A model generated the notes under the pieces. That model searched no databases and was not told where the DNA came from. It saw only the letters and a program-made list of their open reading frames with translations. Source: Paenibacillus periandrae (lineage in GTDB: Bacteria > Bacillota > Bacilli > Paenibacillales > NBRC-103111). Taken from it: DNA of 64,000 bases. Below are positions 32,701 through 41,650 of this stretch, piece by piece (within the stretch, counting starts at the first letter, position 1; every line of letters begins with the position of its first letter). The translations under genes were made by a program, and so were the position numbers. Where the stretch lies: the NCBI RefSeq assembly GCF_022458865.1, contig NZ_JAJNMU010000033.1:1-64000 (forward strand), given 5' to 3'.

Positions 32701-34381
32701 GACAGCTCTCCGGTTCTGGCTGAATCAGATTGCGTTCAGGACCTACCGTTGTACCTTGTGCCGTAATGATCTCCTCAAAGTTGGAATCGATCGGCGGGTT
32801 GGTTACCTGGGCAAACAGCTGTTTGAAGTAGCTGTACAGCAGCTGCGGTCTGTCGGAAAGAACGGCAAGCGGAGCATCATAGCCCATCGATCCAAGTGGA
32901 TCAACACCTGTCTTGGCCATGGGCTCAATCACTTTACGAATGTTCTCAAAGGTATAACCAAACGCTTGCTGACGCTGCAGCACGGTAGCATGGTCCGTCT
33001 GAGGGACATCTTCGGCTTGTGGCAGCTCCTCCAATGAAATGAGGTGCTCATCCAGCCAAGCACGGTAAGGCTGCTCGGCAACAATACCGGCTTTAACCTC
33101 TTCATCCGGTATAATACGTCCGGCGACCGTATCGATCAACAGCATCTTGCCCGGCTGCAGACGTTCTTTGCTGGCAATCCGTTCGGGTGCAATGTTCAGT
33201 ACCCCTACCTCGGAAGCAAGTACGATCAAATCATCTTTGGTTATATAATAGCGGCCTGGTCGCAAGCCGTTACGGTCCAGAACAGCACCGATCATGCGGC
33301 CATCCGTAAAGGAAATGGCTGCTGGCCCATCCCATGGCTCCATAAGGCAGCTATGGTATTCGTAAAAAGCTTTCTTCTCATCGCTCATCGTCGCATGCTT
33401 GGACCATGGCTCAGGAATCATCATCATTGCTGCATGTGGCAAGGAACGCCCGGAGAGCATCAAAAACTCCAGCGTGTTATCAAACATTTGGGAGTCGGAG
33501 CCATCTGTATCGATAATCGGCAGAATTTTTTTAAAATCATCACCGAACAGATCCGTATCGCACATCGCCTGGCGCGCATGCATCCAGTTCACGTTACCGC
33601 GAAGTGTGTTGATTTCGCCGTTATGGATCACATAGCGATAGGGATGGGCGCGTTCCCAACTCGGGAAGGTGTTCGTGCTGAAACGGGAATGGACAAGCGC
33701 AAGCGCCGTCTCAAACTTCGGATTTTTCAATTCAAGGTAATAATTGTCGACCTGTTCAGGTGTAAGCATACCTTTGTATACGATGGTACGATTGGACAAG
33801 CTTGCAAAATAAAAGACTTGCTCCTGATCAAGCTCACGAACCGCATTTTCCGTCAGCTTGCGAATGACAAAAAGCTTGCGCTCAAATGCCAGTTCCTGTG
33901 ACGCCTCAACTGTCGATCCAATGAAAACCTGACGAACGAACGGCTCTGCTGATACGGCGGAAACGCCCAAGGACGAGTTGTCAGTAGGAACCGTTCTCCA
34001 TCCGATCAGACGCTGGCCGGTTTCCTTGATTTGCGCCTCAAGCACCTGCTCACAGGCTGCACGCTGAGCTGCATCCTGAGGTAGAAATACCATGCCGACA
34101 CCATATTGGCCCGGCTCCGGTAATTCAATATGTTCAAGAGCAAGCTCCGCTTTAAAAAAGCTATGTGGAATTTGCAGCAAAATACCTGCTCCATCCCCCG
34201 TATTGCTTTCACTTCCCTGGCCACCGCGGTGATCCAGATTACAAAGCACGTTCAACGCCTGACCCACAATTTCATGGGATGGCTTCCCTTTAATATTAGC
34301 TACAAAACCGATGCCGCACGCATCATGCTCAAACTGTGGATCATAAAGGCCTTGTTTAACTGGTAATCCTTTTCTGCTCAT
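29789..34381 (-). CDS. gltB: glutamate synthase large subunit GltB (GltA in B. subtilis)
   Basis: Alpha subunit of GOGAT, about 1530 aa, which makes two glutamates from glutamine and 2-oxoglutarate. Domain order: class II glutamine amidotransferase with nucleophile Cys22 after a 21-residue propeptide (HDACGIGF), central domain, FMN-binding synthase domain (ASGRFGVTSNYL, ISGYDGGTGASP), the 3Fe-4S cysteines (CIMMRVCHLDTCPVG) and the beta-helix GXGXG domain at the C terminus. ATG 34381 is behind GAAAGG at 10 nt; an upstream frame extension of 17 codons is less likely. It is driven by a good sigma-A promoter at ~34.48 kb. Confidence 0.97.
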   Translation of the reverse strand: MSRKGLPVKQGLYDPQFEHDACGIGFVANIKGKPSHEIVGQALNVLCNLDHRGGQGSESNTGDGAGILLQIPHSFFKAELALEHIELPEPGQYGVGMVFLPQDAAQRAACEQVLEAQIKETGQRLIGWRTVPTDNSSLGVSAVSAEPFVRQVFIGSTVEASQELAFERKLFVIRKLTENAVRELDQEQVFYFASLSNRTIVYKGMLTPEQVDNYYLELKNPKFETALALVHSRFSTNTFPSWERAHPYRYVIHNGEINTLRGNVNWMHARQAMCDTDLFGDDFKKILPIIDTDGSDSQMFDNTLEFLMLSGRSLPHAAMMMIPEPWSKHATMSDEKKAFYEYHSCLMEPWDGPAAISFTDGRMIGAVLDRNGLRPGRYYITKDDLIVLASEVGVLNIAPERIASKERLQPGKMLLIDTVAGRIIPDEEVKAGIVAEQPYRAWLDEHLISLEELPQAEDVPQTDHATVLQRQQAFGYTFENIRKVIEPMAKTGVDPLGSMGYDAPLAVLSDRPQLLYSYFKQLFAQVTNPPIDSNFEEIITAQGTTVGPERNLIQPEPESCRQIRLATPILTNAELAQLREIKRDGFKTVTLPILFNPASGTQALEEAMEALYTAADEAIADGANLIILSDRGVDANNAAIPALLAVSGLHHHLIRVGTRTKVGLLLESGEPREVHHFALLLGYGVSAINPYLAMETLIDLSSQNKLKDLTIEKALYNYVKASTKGVVKVLAKMGISTIQSYRGAQIFEAVGLDQSVVDKYFTWTYTPVSGIQIDTIAQEAILRHERAYSEQEGRDRGLDTGGELQWRKNAEEHLYNPETIHALQAAVRTNNYEMYKKFAGLVQGQDEKFMSLRALFSFKSHREPISIDEVESVESLFKRFKTGAMSYGSISKETHEDMAIAMNRIGGRSNTGEGGEHYDRFTPDENGDSRRSSIKQVASGRFGVTSNYLVNADEIQIKMAQGAKPGEGGQLPGTKVYPWVAEVRGVTPGVGLISPPPHHDIYSIEDLAELIHDLKNANPRARISVKLVSEVGVGTIAAGVAKGKADVVLISGYDGGTGASPQTSIRHAGLPWELGLAETHQTLMLNNLRSRIVVETDGKLMTGRDVVVAALLGAEEFGFATTPLIALGCIMMRVCHLDTCPVGVATQNPRLRAKYTGDPEHVVNFMNFVAQDARELMAELGFRTIEEMVGHTEYLETKQAIDHWKAKGVDLAPLLHKPEVGEDVGSFCSMAQDHGLENSLDMKELLSICEPALEEKKNVHAILPIHNVNRVVGTILGSEVTRRYGREGLPNDTIRIHFNGSAGQSFGAFVPKGITLSLEGDANDYVGKGLSGGKVIVFPSEQSSFTAEENIIIGNVAFYGATDGDAYIRGMAGERFCVRNSGVRAVVEGVGDHGCEYMTGGRVVVLGPTGRNFAAGMSGGTAYVLDEHGTFKDQCNQEMVYLEQVEETFEAEELRNMIQRHATFTGSSMAERVLKNWEEYVWKFVKVIPKDYKRMFEAIERVKRSGLSQQEAMLVAFEENMKDVSRVGGN

Positions 34382-34469
34382 GTTGTACAACCTTTCTTCC
34401 TGTAAGATTAACTTCCATGCTTGCAAAATCATGCCGATTCTACGAACGTTATAAATGATAATATGTTTT

Positions 34470-34498
34470 ATATTAACACCTGAGACCTAACATATCAA
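34470..34498 (-). promoter_or_regulatory. sigma-A promoter of gltB
   Basis: Minus strand TTGATA (34493-34498), 17-nt spacer, TAATAT (34470-34475), about 90 nt before the gltB start. The surrounding 34382-34823 gap is AT-rich and has no gene. It also holds a direct repeat CTAAAAGCTA at 34585-34594 and 34607-34616, 22 bp apart. Confidence 0.65.
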
Positions 34499-34823
34499 TT
34501 TAAAAAATATCATTTTTTCGATAAAAAGCTATCTTTTTTCGCAACGATTTCACTTAATATTCGGTTTTTGCTGCGCTTAAACCGCTAAAAGCTAACATGG
34601 GACCCTCTAAAAGCTAGATAAAATGCTTAAAACCGCGATCAAGCGAGTAAAAAATTCCCTTTCATAAATTATGCATCAAACCGCTTCTTTTTTTCTCTGC
34701 AAACACCTATTAAATTCCAAATGATTGACGAAAGCTCCCATGAAGGCATGGACCTATACATTTATAGGGCATCCTGTGCTATGATTATGGACATATTTCA
34801 GCGGAGAGGACTGTCTATCTCAA

Positions 34824-35402
34824 GTGGCCAAACTTTATTTTCGATACGGCACCATGAACAGCGGCAAATCTATAGAAGTACTAAGAACCGTCCATAACTA
34901 TGAAGAACAGGGCAAGAAGGTGCTGCTCTTCACACCTTCGGTCGATGATCGCCATGGGGTCGGCACGGTAACGTCAAGAATCGGAATGCAAAAAAAGGCG
35001 ATTATCATTGATGATCGCATTAATATGGTGGAGCTGGCCTCCCAGGAAAAGCCAAACTGTATTTTGTTGGATGAGGCACAGTTTTTAACAAAGGCTCAGG
35101 TCCAGCAATTGGCGGACATTGTGGATACGCTGGACATCCCTGTTATTGCCTACGGCCTGCGTGCCGACTTTATGGGTGTGTTGTTCGAAGGCAGCTATCA
35201 TCTGCTGGCCATCGCCGATAAAATTGAGGAAATCAAAACCGTCTGCTGGTTTTGCGATAAAAAAGCGATTATGAATATGCGCTGCAAGGATGGGGTTGCC
35301 CTGTTCGAAGGAGAACAGATTCAAATTGGCGGTAATGAAAGCTACTTGCCAGTGTGCCGTAAATGCTATGCATCAAAACGTAAGGCAGCTCATAAGCTGT
35401 AG
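34824..35402 (+). CDS. tdk: thymidine kinase
   Basis: Type II thymidine kinase, 192 aa, which phosphorylates thymidine with ATP in the salvage pathway. The P-loop is GTMNSGKS (9-16), the DEAQF motif (Asp83-Glu84) follows, and structural zinc cysteines are in CWFCDKK and CRKCY at the C terminus. The start is GTG 34824, with GGAGAGGA upstream at a rather long distance (~13 nt). It is monocistronic, with a terminator after it. Confidence 0.96.
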   Translation: MAKLYFRYGTMNSGKSIEVLRTVHNYEEQGKKVLLFTPSVDDRHGVGTVTSRIGMQKKAIIIDDRINMVELASQEKPNCILLDEAQFLTKAQVQQLADIVDTLDIPVIAYGLRADFMGVLFEGSYHLLAIADKIEEIKTVCWFCDKKAIMNMRCKDGVALFEGEQIQIGGNESYLPVCRKCYASKRKAAHKL

Positions 35403-35425
35403 CAGGGATGTCCACACAAGGGGAT

Positions 35426-35467
35426 GAGGCAGTCGGAGCGTTCGACCTGCCTGGTCCTCTTTTTTGA
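35426..35467 (+). terminator. intrinsic terminator after tdk
   Basis: AGGCAG-TCG, loop GAGCGTT, CGA-C-CTGCCT, then GGTCCTCTTTTTT. It lies 24 nt past the tdk stop. Confidence 0.6.
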
Positions 35468-35506
35468 ACAAAAAAACCGGTCTACAGGCGCCTGCATGAG
35501 CAGAGC

Positions 35507-35710
35507 TTATCTGTTGACCAGTTCCTTGACCTTTTTTAAGGAAAAACCTGTTTGATGAACCACGTCCATCATATTGGCATACGGATTTTGACTCAGAAAG
35601 TTTTTTACTGTGTGTGTATCCTCGATAAATTGCTTGAAGCATTCCAGACATAACGCATCTGCCTGTTGGAGCTGCAGCTTCCCACAGCTGCTGCAATTGG
35701 ATAGAATCAT
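35507..35710 (-). CDS. small zinc-ribbon protein
   Basis: A 67-aa protein (one residue longer if GTG 35713 is used). It has an N-terminal four-cysteine zinc ribbon: CSSCGK and, 15 residues later, CLECFK. The C-terminal half is helical and resembles a winged-helix turn (VVHQTGFSLKKVKELV). It looks like the TIGR03826/YvyF family of small flagellar-operon-associated proteins, but no flagellar genes are near. It is convergent with tdk and stands alone. Confidence 0.75.
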   Translation of the reverse strand: MILSNCSSCGKLQLQQADALCLECFKQFIEDTHTVKNFLSQNPYANMMDVVHQTGFSLKKVKELVNR

Positions 35711-35897
35711 CACATCTCACATCCTATGTCAGCTTAATCAACCCTAAACAGCTTCCTTGTAATCGAATAATCATCAATCATTACCCTGTTATTCGACATA
35801 AGAAACAAAAACTGTTGTAGTCTCTTTGAACATAAACTTATAATAGACCATTTCGGTGATCAAGCTGATTTTATAGGGGTAATAATGAAATAAATTG

Positions 35898-37295
35898 TTA
35901 AATATTGCTTTTATTTGCCTCGTATTCGACAGATTCAGCCAAGAAGTCGATCACATGCACGGCTTTTCTATGCTGGCCTTGCTCGGAACGCAGAATTCCC
36001 CACTGCATTTGCAGTAAGCAGCCCGGATTGGCGGTAACAATCGTTTGAGCCTGGGTTTGATCGACCAGCTCCATTTTATGATCAAGCACCTGTGTCGACA
36101 TTTGCGGCTGTGTGAGATTATAAATGCCCGCTGATCCACAGCACGTATCTGCACCCTGAAGCTCGTTAAGCTGTACACCAGGAATCGACTTCAATAAGTC
36201 ACGCGGCTGCCGATTGACCCGCATCACATTCCGCAGGTGACAGGAGTCCTGATACGTAACCAGCTTCACGGGAGCATCAGGTGCAGTCGGCTTCAATACC
36301 AGTGGTCGGCCATAGTCGATCAACAGCTCTGATACATCCTTCAATCGGTCCACAAAATCCTTGGCTGCAGGAACAAGTGACGCCTCCCCATGCAGCAGAT
36401 GGTCATATTCCTTCAAGCTGGCACCACAGCCTCCCGCATTGCTGGCGATATAGTCTACCTGGGCATGAGCAAATACATCAATATTGGTGCGGGCAAGACG
36501 ACGGGCGCTCTCCGCTTCTCCGGCATGGGCATGCAATGCACCGCAGCAGGTTTGGGCCTCAGGAATCGCAACCTCGAAGCCCGCTTCGCAAAGCAGCTTG
36601 ACGGTATTAATATTCGTAGAAGTGAACAATACGTCCATGATACAGCCGCGGAACATGCCGACGCGAGCTCGCTTGTCACCAACCTGCGGAATGACCAGAA
36701 TCCGCTGGCCATTGGCTGCAGTTTCCCAGGCTGCCGGAAGTCCCAGCTTCTCCCACGCTGCAATAACACCATCGGAGGAAGCCGGCGGCAGGATCTGCTC
36801 CATCTCCCGCATATGCCGGGGGAACAGCTTCATCACACCGCTTTTTTGCGTTAGGGTCTGCATACCGGAACGCTGGTACAGCTTAAGCAATCCGCCCACC
36901 ATCCGCATGCGGCCATGATTCGGAAACAATCGCTCCATGAATAAGGTACGAACCGCTTTGACATGCCAAGGGAACTCGGTTTCCGCAGCTATCGATTCTC
37001 TGGCCTGCTCAATCAATTGGCCATATTTCACATCGGATGGACAGGCCGGCTCGCAAGCACGACAGCCGAGGCATAGATCCATCTGCTCCTTGAACTGCTG
37101 ACCAGGCTCCATGAACCCATCGGCGACCGCCTTCATCAATGCGATTCTCCCCCGGGGCGAGGCCGCTTCAAGTCCGGTTTCATTAAAGGTCGGACAGGCA
37201 GTCTGACAGAAGCCGCAGCGCATACAATTCGTCAGCTGATCATAATCCAGGGTGGCAATCAATTTATCCTTGAGCGCTTGTTGTGTAGTTTCCAC
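35898..37295 (-). CDS. glcF: glycolate oxidase iron-sulfur subunit GlcF
   Basis: A 465-aa electron-transfer subunit of glycolate (or D-lactate-type) oxidase. It has two 4Fe-4S clusters in the N-terminal ~100 residues (CMRCGFCQTACP and CLGCRACEPACP) and two CCG domains (TCCGALHAHAG; DTCCGSAGIYN). It begins 3 nt after glcD. No GlcE subunit is present, as in many Bacillota, where GlcD and GlcF suffice. It may act on glycolate or a related 2-hydroxy acid. Confidence 0.92.
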   Translation of the reverse strand: METTQQALKDKLIATLDYDQLTNCMRCGFCQTACPTFNETGLEAASPRGRIALMKAVADGFMEPGQQFKEQMDLCLGCRACEPACPSDVKYGQLIEQARESIAAETEFPWHVKAVRTLFMERLFPNHGRMRMVGGLLKLYQRSGMQTLTQKSGVMKLFPRHMREMEQILPPASSDGVIAAWEKLGLPAAWETAANGQRILVIPQVGDKRARVGMFRGCIMDVLFTSTNINTVKLLCEAGFEVAIPEAQTCCGALHAHAGEAESARRLARTNIDVFAHAQVDYIASNAGGCGASLKEYDHLLHGEASLVPAAKDFVDRLKDVSELLIDYGRPLVLKPTAPDAPVKLVTYQDSCHLRNVMRVNRQPRDLLKSIPGVQLNELQGADTCCGSAGIYNLTQPQMSTQVLDHKMELVDQTQAQTIVTANPGCLLQMQWGILRSEQGQHRKAVHVIDFLAESVEYEANKSNI

Positions 37296-37298
37296 CTT

Positions 37299-38810
37299 TT
37301 ACCCCTCCCTATGGTTCATTTGACCATTATGCTCGTTATGGATTGGATCGACGGCCTGCTTGGTCTCTGAGTGGGGCTCATGTGGCGCTGCATCGTCTGC
37401 TTCATTCTTATATACAATCCGCTTACGCGTCTCGGCGAACAGCTTGCCGGGGTTGAGGATATTGTCCGGATCAAATGCCGCCTTCAGGCGTTTCATAATA
37501 TCAACACCGGAAGCACCTACCTTCCATTCCAAAAAGGGTGCCTTGACCATACCAACACCATGCTCACCAGTAATCGTCCCGCCCATACCGATAGCCGCTT
37601 CAAAAATTTCCTCAAAGGCAAGCTCGACCCTGTGAAGCTCCTCCTCGTCTCGTGCGTCCGTCATCGCCGTCGGATGCAAATTGCCATCGCCTGCGTGCCC
37701 GAAGGTACAAATTTGAACATTATGCTTGCTGGCGATCCGCTGTATTTCCAGCACCATATCGGCAAGCCTTGAACGCGGTACGGTCGCATCCTCGAGAATT
37801 GTTGTCGGACGCAAGCGGGACAACGCGGCAAGCGCCGTCCTGCGGGCCTCCATAACCTTAGCACCTTCCTCAGGAGTAGCTGCAACCTTAACCTGGATCG
37901 CTCCCTGCTGCTTGCAAATGTCGGCGATTTTTAGCAAATCGCGCTCGACCATGGCTTCGTCCCCATCCTGCTCAATGGCCAGAATCGCTTCGGCATCCAC
38001 CGGCAAGCCGATCTTGGAAAAGTCTTCAACGACGCGAATTGTCGCTTTATCCATAAATTCCAGTGTACAGGGTGTAATCCGGCTGGCAACAATCTGTGAT
38101 ACGGTTCGGGCTGCCGATTGAAGATCACTGAAGATTGCAATCATGGAACGTCGGAAGTTCGGCCGCGGAACAAGCTTCACGGTAGCCTCGGTCAAGATGG
38201 CCAGCGTACCACCAGAGCCAACTAGCAGCCTCGTCAGATCGTAGCCCGCCACATCCTTGACCAGCTTGCCACCCGTACGTAAAATCTCGCCATTGGCCAG
38301 CACAGCCTCCAGACCGATTACATAATCCTTGGTCGTTCCATATTTCAGTCCGCGCAAGCCCCCTGCTCCCAGCGCAATATTGCCGCCCATCGTGCAAATA
38401 ATCATGCTGCTCGGGTCTGGTGGATAAAATAAGCCCGTTTCTTCGACCGCCAAATGGAATTTTTTCGTATTCAAGCCGGTTTGGAAGGTAGCGGTCAAAT
38501 TGTTCTGATCGATCTCAATCAGCTTGTTCATCCGCGTCATTACTATCACAAGGCCTCCCTGCATCGGAACGGTGCCTGCACACAGATTGCTGCCTGCACC
38601 ACGTCCAATCACGGGAATCCGATTGGCGGCGCATATCTTCATCACAGCCGATACCTCTGCAGTTGAAGCCGGAAATACGACGCCATCGGGCATCGCCTGG
38701 TAAAGCGGGGTTGCATCGTAGCTGTAGGAAACGAGCGTTTCATTATCGTATTTGTACCAGCCTGGGCCTACAGCAGCCTTCAGCTCTTCATGTACGGATG
38801 GTGATATCAT
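37299..38810 (-). CDS. glcD: glycolate oxidase FAD subunit GlcD
   Basis: FAD-linked oxidase, 503 aa from ATG 38810 (behind GGGGAGG at 10 nt; an ATG 24 nt upstream has no site). The FAD-binding PCMH motif is VIGRGAGSNLCAGTVP and further family motifs are GGLRGLKYGTTKDYV and GTITGEHGVGMVKAPFL. The C-terminal tail (~460-503) is hydrophilic, His/Glu/Asn-rich and unlike the core. It is first gene of the glcDF operon, divergent from a FadR-type regulator with an operator palindrome between. Confidence 0.93.
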   Translation of the reverse strand: MISPSVHEELKAAVGPGWYKYDNETLVSYSYDATPLYQAMPDGVVFPASTAEVSAVMKICAANRIPVIGRGAGSNLCAGTVPMQGGLVIVMTRMNKLIEIDQNNLTATFQTGLNTKKFHLAVEETGLFYPPDPSSMIICTMGGNIALGAGGLRGLKYGTTKDYVIGLEAVLANGEILRTGGKLVKDVAGYDLTRLLVGSGGTLAILTEATVKLVPRPNFRRSMIAIFSDLQSAARTVSQIVASRITPCTLEFMDKATIRVVEDFSKIGLPVDAEAILAIEQDGDEAMVERDLLKIADICKQQGAIQVKVAATPEEGAKVMEARRTALAALSRLRPTTILEDATVPRSRLADMVLEIQRIASKHNVQICTFGHAGDGNLHPTAMTDARDEEELHRVELAFEEIFEAAIGMGGTITGEHGVGMVKAPFLEWKVGASGVDIMKRLKAAFDPDNILNPGKLFAETRKRIVYKNEADDAAPHEPHSETKQAVDPIHNEHNGQMNHREG

Positions 38811-38884
38811 CGATATAAAGCCTCCCCGTTGCATATTGAATCGTTCTGATTTACAATCATAAATAGTTAGTGATAATTAGTCAG

Positions 38885-38897
38885 GTCATCTGATGAC
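38885..38897. promoter_or_regulatory. palindromic operator for the GntR-type regulator
   Basis: GTCATC-T-GATGAC (38885-38897), a perfect palindrome with one central base, stands midway between glcD and the divergent GntR gene. The form TCATC-N-GATGA is like LutR-type FadR-family operators. It is followed by an AT-rich stretch suited to overlapping promoters. Confidence 0.6.
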
Positions 38898-38966
38898 TTT
38901 AATTATAAGAGGTTGCTTTTACCTGTGTCAATATCGAATTAACCTATGAATGAGAGGATCGATTCT

Positions 38967-39662
38967 ATGCTGATTCCAAAAGCTTCTGCTGTAGTCTCAG
39001 AAGCTCTACGCGAGCAAATGATGAAGGGTGATTGGCCCGTTGGCTCACGGCTTCCTTCCGTTGAAAAGCTGGCTGAGCTCTTTCAGGTTGGCCGCTCTAC
39101 GATCCGCGAGGCATTGGCTTCGCTGAAAGCCCAAGGCTGGGTGGACGTACGCCACGGCGGAGGTACCTTCGTGCTCAAAGATAAAGAGCCTGCCCTTGGA
39201 ATTTGGCAGGCTCCTGAAATTCAGGATATCAAACAGCTCAAAGCCTGGCTTGAGCTGCGTTATATACTTGAAACGGAAAGCGCAAGCCTGGCAGCCAGGC
39301 GCCGCTCAGCTGAGCAGCTCGTCCAGCTCAAACAAATCATCCTTGAGATGATGACGCTCCAAGAGGAAAGCCAGCTCGATCAAGCTGACATCCGCTTTCA
39401 TGTTGCAATTGCTCAAGCCTCAGGAAATCCGCTGCTTGCGGGAACGCTGGAATCCTTGTTTTCCTCCATGGGACCCATTATGCGTGAAAGCCGACGTCTC
39501 TGGCTGTTCGCCGAGCAGAGCGAAGCGTCCAGACTATCCGACGAGCATTTTCATCTGGTTGAAGCGATAGAACAAGGCTCTGCCACACTCGCCAAAAACC
39601 GTATGGCCTCCCATCTGCGCAAAGTTGAGCAAACGCTCAGCGGCTTAACACCAGCTGAATGA
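38967..39662 (+). CDS. FadR-subfamily GntR transcriptional regulator (LutR/GlcC-like)
   Basis: A 231-aa regulator read from ATG 38967 (GAGAGGA at 8 nt); an ATG seven codons upstream is weaker. The N-terminal winged helix is clear (LPSVEKLAELFQVGRSTIREALASLKAQGWV, residues ~30-65). The C-terminal FCD ligand domain has metal/acid-binding residues in DIRFHVAIAQASGNPLL and SDEHFHLVEAIEQG. It probably represses glcDF until glycolate or lactate is present, by position and family. Confidence 0.9.
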   Translation: MLIPKASAVVSEALREQMMKGDWPVGSRLPSVEKLAELFQVGRSTIREALASLKAQGWVDVRHGGGTFVLKDKEPALGIWQAPEIQDIKQLKAWLELRYILETESASLAARRRSAEQLVQLKQIILEMMTLQEESQLDQADIRFHVAIAQASGNPLLAGTLESLFSSMGPIMRESRRLWLFAEQSEASRLSDEHFHLVEAIEQGSATLAKNRMASHLRKVEQTLSGLTPAE

Positions 39663-39673
39663 AAGCCACAACA

Positions 39674-40567
39674 CTAGACTGTAACTCGGCTCCGCTCCAG
39701 CTCCTGCCTTGCCAGAACTAAAGAACCACTCAAACCGGCATTGTCCCCCAAAGCGGGCGGTACAATATATTCGCCGATTTTCTCAGGTGTCAACTCTTCC
39801 TTCTGGACATAGCCGTTCAATATGCTAATAACATGACGGTGGATTAACGGAAATAATTGCTTTTGCTTCATAACACCGCCGCCAAGGATGATTTTCTTAG
39901 GAGAAAGAATATAAATGAAGTTCGTTACAGCCTGCGCTAAATAATAAGCTTCGAATTCCCATACTTGCTGGTTCTCCACCAGATCAATCCCTTTGCGGCC
40001 CCAACGCTTCTCGATGGCAGGTCCTGCAGCCATACCTTCCAGACAATCACTATGGTAGGGACAAGATCCTGCAAACGTATCCTCCGGATGACGTTTTACC
40101 AGAATGTGTCCCATCTCCGGATGAATTAGGCCATGCAGCAGCTTGCCCTCTACCACGGCTCCTGCGCCGATTCCGGTACCAATGGTCACATATACGCAGC
40201 TGTCCAGACCTTTGGCTGCTCCCCACTCCGCTTCCCCAAGCGCTGCGGCATTCACATCAGTGTCGAACCCCATCGGTACATGAATATGCTTGCGAAGCTC
40301 ACTCAGGATCGGATACTGACTCCAATATGGCTTTGGTGTGGTTGTAACGCTGCCGTAGGTAGCACTTTCTTTGTTCAGATCAATCGGACCAAATGATCCG
40401 ATTCCTATCGCTTCAACCTGCTTGTCTGCATAATAACGAATCACTTGACCCAAGGTCTCTTCCGGTGTGGTTGTCGGAAAGCTGATCCGATCCATGATTT
40501 CACCGTGCTCGTTGCCAAACCCGCAAACAAATTTAGTGCCTCCTGCTTCTATTGCTCCCAAAATCAT
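39674..40567 (-). CDS. ROK-family sugar kinase (fructokinase-like)
   Basis: A 297-aa ATP-dependent kinase. Phosphate-binding GAIEAGGTKFVCGFGN is at the N terminus. The catalytic region has GFDTDVNAAALGEAEWGAAKG and TIGTGIGAGAV, and the zinc site is HPEMGHI ... CPYHSDCLEGMAAGPA. This is closest to Bacillus ROK fructokinases (GmuE/YdhR type). It lies 40 nt downstream of a zinc alcohol dehydrogenase on the same strand, suggesting a sugar or polyol pathway. RBS GAAGGAG. Confidence 0.9.
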   Translation of the reverse strand: MILGAIEAGGTKFVCGFGNEHGEIMDRISFPTTTPEETLGQVIRYYADKQVEAIGIGSFGPIDLNKESATYGSVTTTPKPYWSQYPILSELRKHIHVPMGFDTDVNAAALGEAEWGAAKGLDSCVYVTIGTGIGAGAVVEGKLLHGLIHPEMGHILVKRHPEDTFAGSCPYHSDCLEGMAAGPAIEKRWGRKGIDLVENQQVWEFEAYYLAQAVTNFIYILSPKKIILGGGVMKQKQLFPLIHRHVISILNGYVQKEELTPEKIGEYIVPPALGDNAGLSGSLVLARQELERSRVTV

Positions 40568-40607
40568 AATCGTAGGTCTCCTTCATCAATAGCGATTGAA
40601 TTAATTC

Positions 40608-41612
40608 TTAATATACAATAACACCTTTGTTCACATTCATTTTAAGATAATCGCCCATCACCTGTGGAATATCTGCAAGCTTGAATTTGTGGCTGATTAA
40701 CGGCTCTATGCTCACGATTCCCTGTTCAATAAGGGCAATGGCTTCCTCGTGCGTGTGCGGATTAATAAATGAACCTAATACACGCAGCTCCTTGGCAAAA
40801 ATCGCGAACGGCGACACCTTGATTTGAGTAGCAGGTGAAGCAACGCCAAACAGCAGCACCTGACCGCCTTTTCCCGCAGCCTCAAAAGCCAGCTCCATCG
40901 ATTCCGGACGTCCTACACATTCAATGACGACATCAGCCTGGCTCTTCAACTGCTCTACAACGTCCGCTGTCGGGCTTACGACCTCATCCGCTCCTAACGC
41001 GAGCAGCGCGGCATGCTTCTCAGCTGCTGGGTCACTGACGATGATTCGGGCTGCTCCCTGCTTCTTGACCAACTGTAGAAACAGCTGACCGATAAATCCG
41101 CCACCGATCAAGAGCACGGTATGAATCGGACGAATGTCGAGCTTCTTAAAACCATGAAGCACACAACCGAGAGGCTCAACCATAGCTCCTTCCACAAAGC
41201 TCATTGAATCGGGAAGCAGGTAGCAATTGGCTGCAGGCGCTACACAATATTCACCCATCCCACCATCTCGCGTGACCCCAACAGCCTGAAGACGGTCACA
41301 CAGGTTCAGCTGACCATTGCGGCAATATCGGCAGCTGCCGCAGTAAATATTCGGATCAACTGATACCCGATCCCCCACTTTAAGCTGGGTGACACCTTCC
41401 CCGCATTCCGTAACTTCACCAGCAAGCTCATGTCCCAGCACGATTGGAGGTGTAACGGCTGCCGAACCCGGATTTCCATGATAAATATGCTGGTCCGTGC
41501 CGCAAATGCCACAGCCCTGAACACGAATTCTGACCTCTCCGGGCATAAGCTTGGCAGGCTCCCATGCCACTACTTCAATTTGATGCTTGCCTTGCAATAC
41601 CGCTGCCTGCAT
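40608..41612 (-). CDS. zinc-dependent medium-chain alcohol dehydrogenase
   Basis: A 334-aa MDR dehydrogenase like sorbitol or threonine dehydrogenase. The catalytic zinc motif is GCGICGTDQHIYHG, then GHELAGEV and the structural-zinc cysteines CGSCRYCRNGQLNLC. The Rossmann motif is LLIGGGFIGQLFLQLVKKQG. It probably oxidises a sugar alcohol with NAD. RBS AAAGGAGAG. With the ROK kinase it could turn a polyol into a ketose and then a sugar phosphate. Confidence 0.9.
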   Translation of the reverse strand: MQAAVLQGKHQIEVVAWEPAKLMPGEVRIRVQGCGICGTDQHIYHGNPGSAAVTPPIVLGHELAGEVTECGEGVTQLKVGDRVSVDPNIYCGSCRYCRNGQLNLCDRLQAVGVTRDGGMGEYCVAPAANCYLLPDSMSFVEGAMVEPLGCVLHGFKKLDIRPIHTVLLIGGGFIGQLFLQLVKKQGAARIIVSDPAAEKHAALLALGADEVVSPTADVVEQLKSQADVVIECVGRPESMELAFEAAGKGGQVLLFGVASPATQIKVSPFAIFAKELRVLGSFINPHTHEEAIALIEQGIVSIEPLISHKFKLADIPQVMGDYLKMNVNKGVIVY

Positions 41613-41650
41613 GTCACTATCTCTCCTTTAATTTATACTTCTCAAATCTT

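Noticed and set aside
33044..33901. Open frame of 285 codons opposite gltB
   Set aside because: Antisense to a highly conserved glutamate synthase domain with no signature of its own; a shadow frame.
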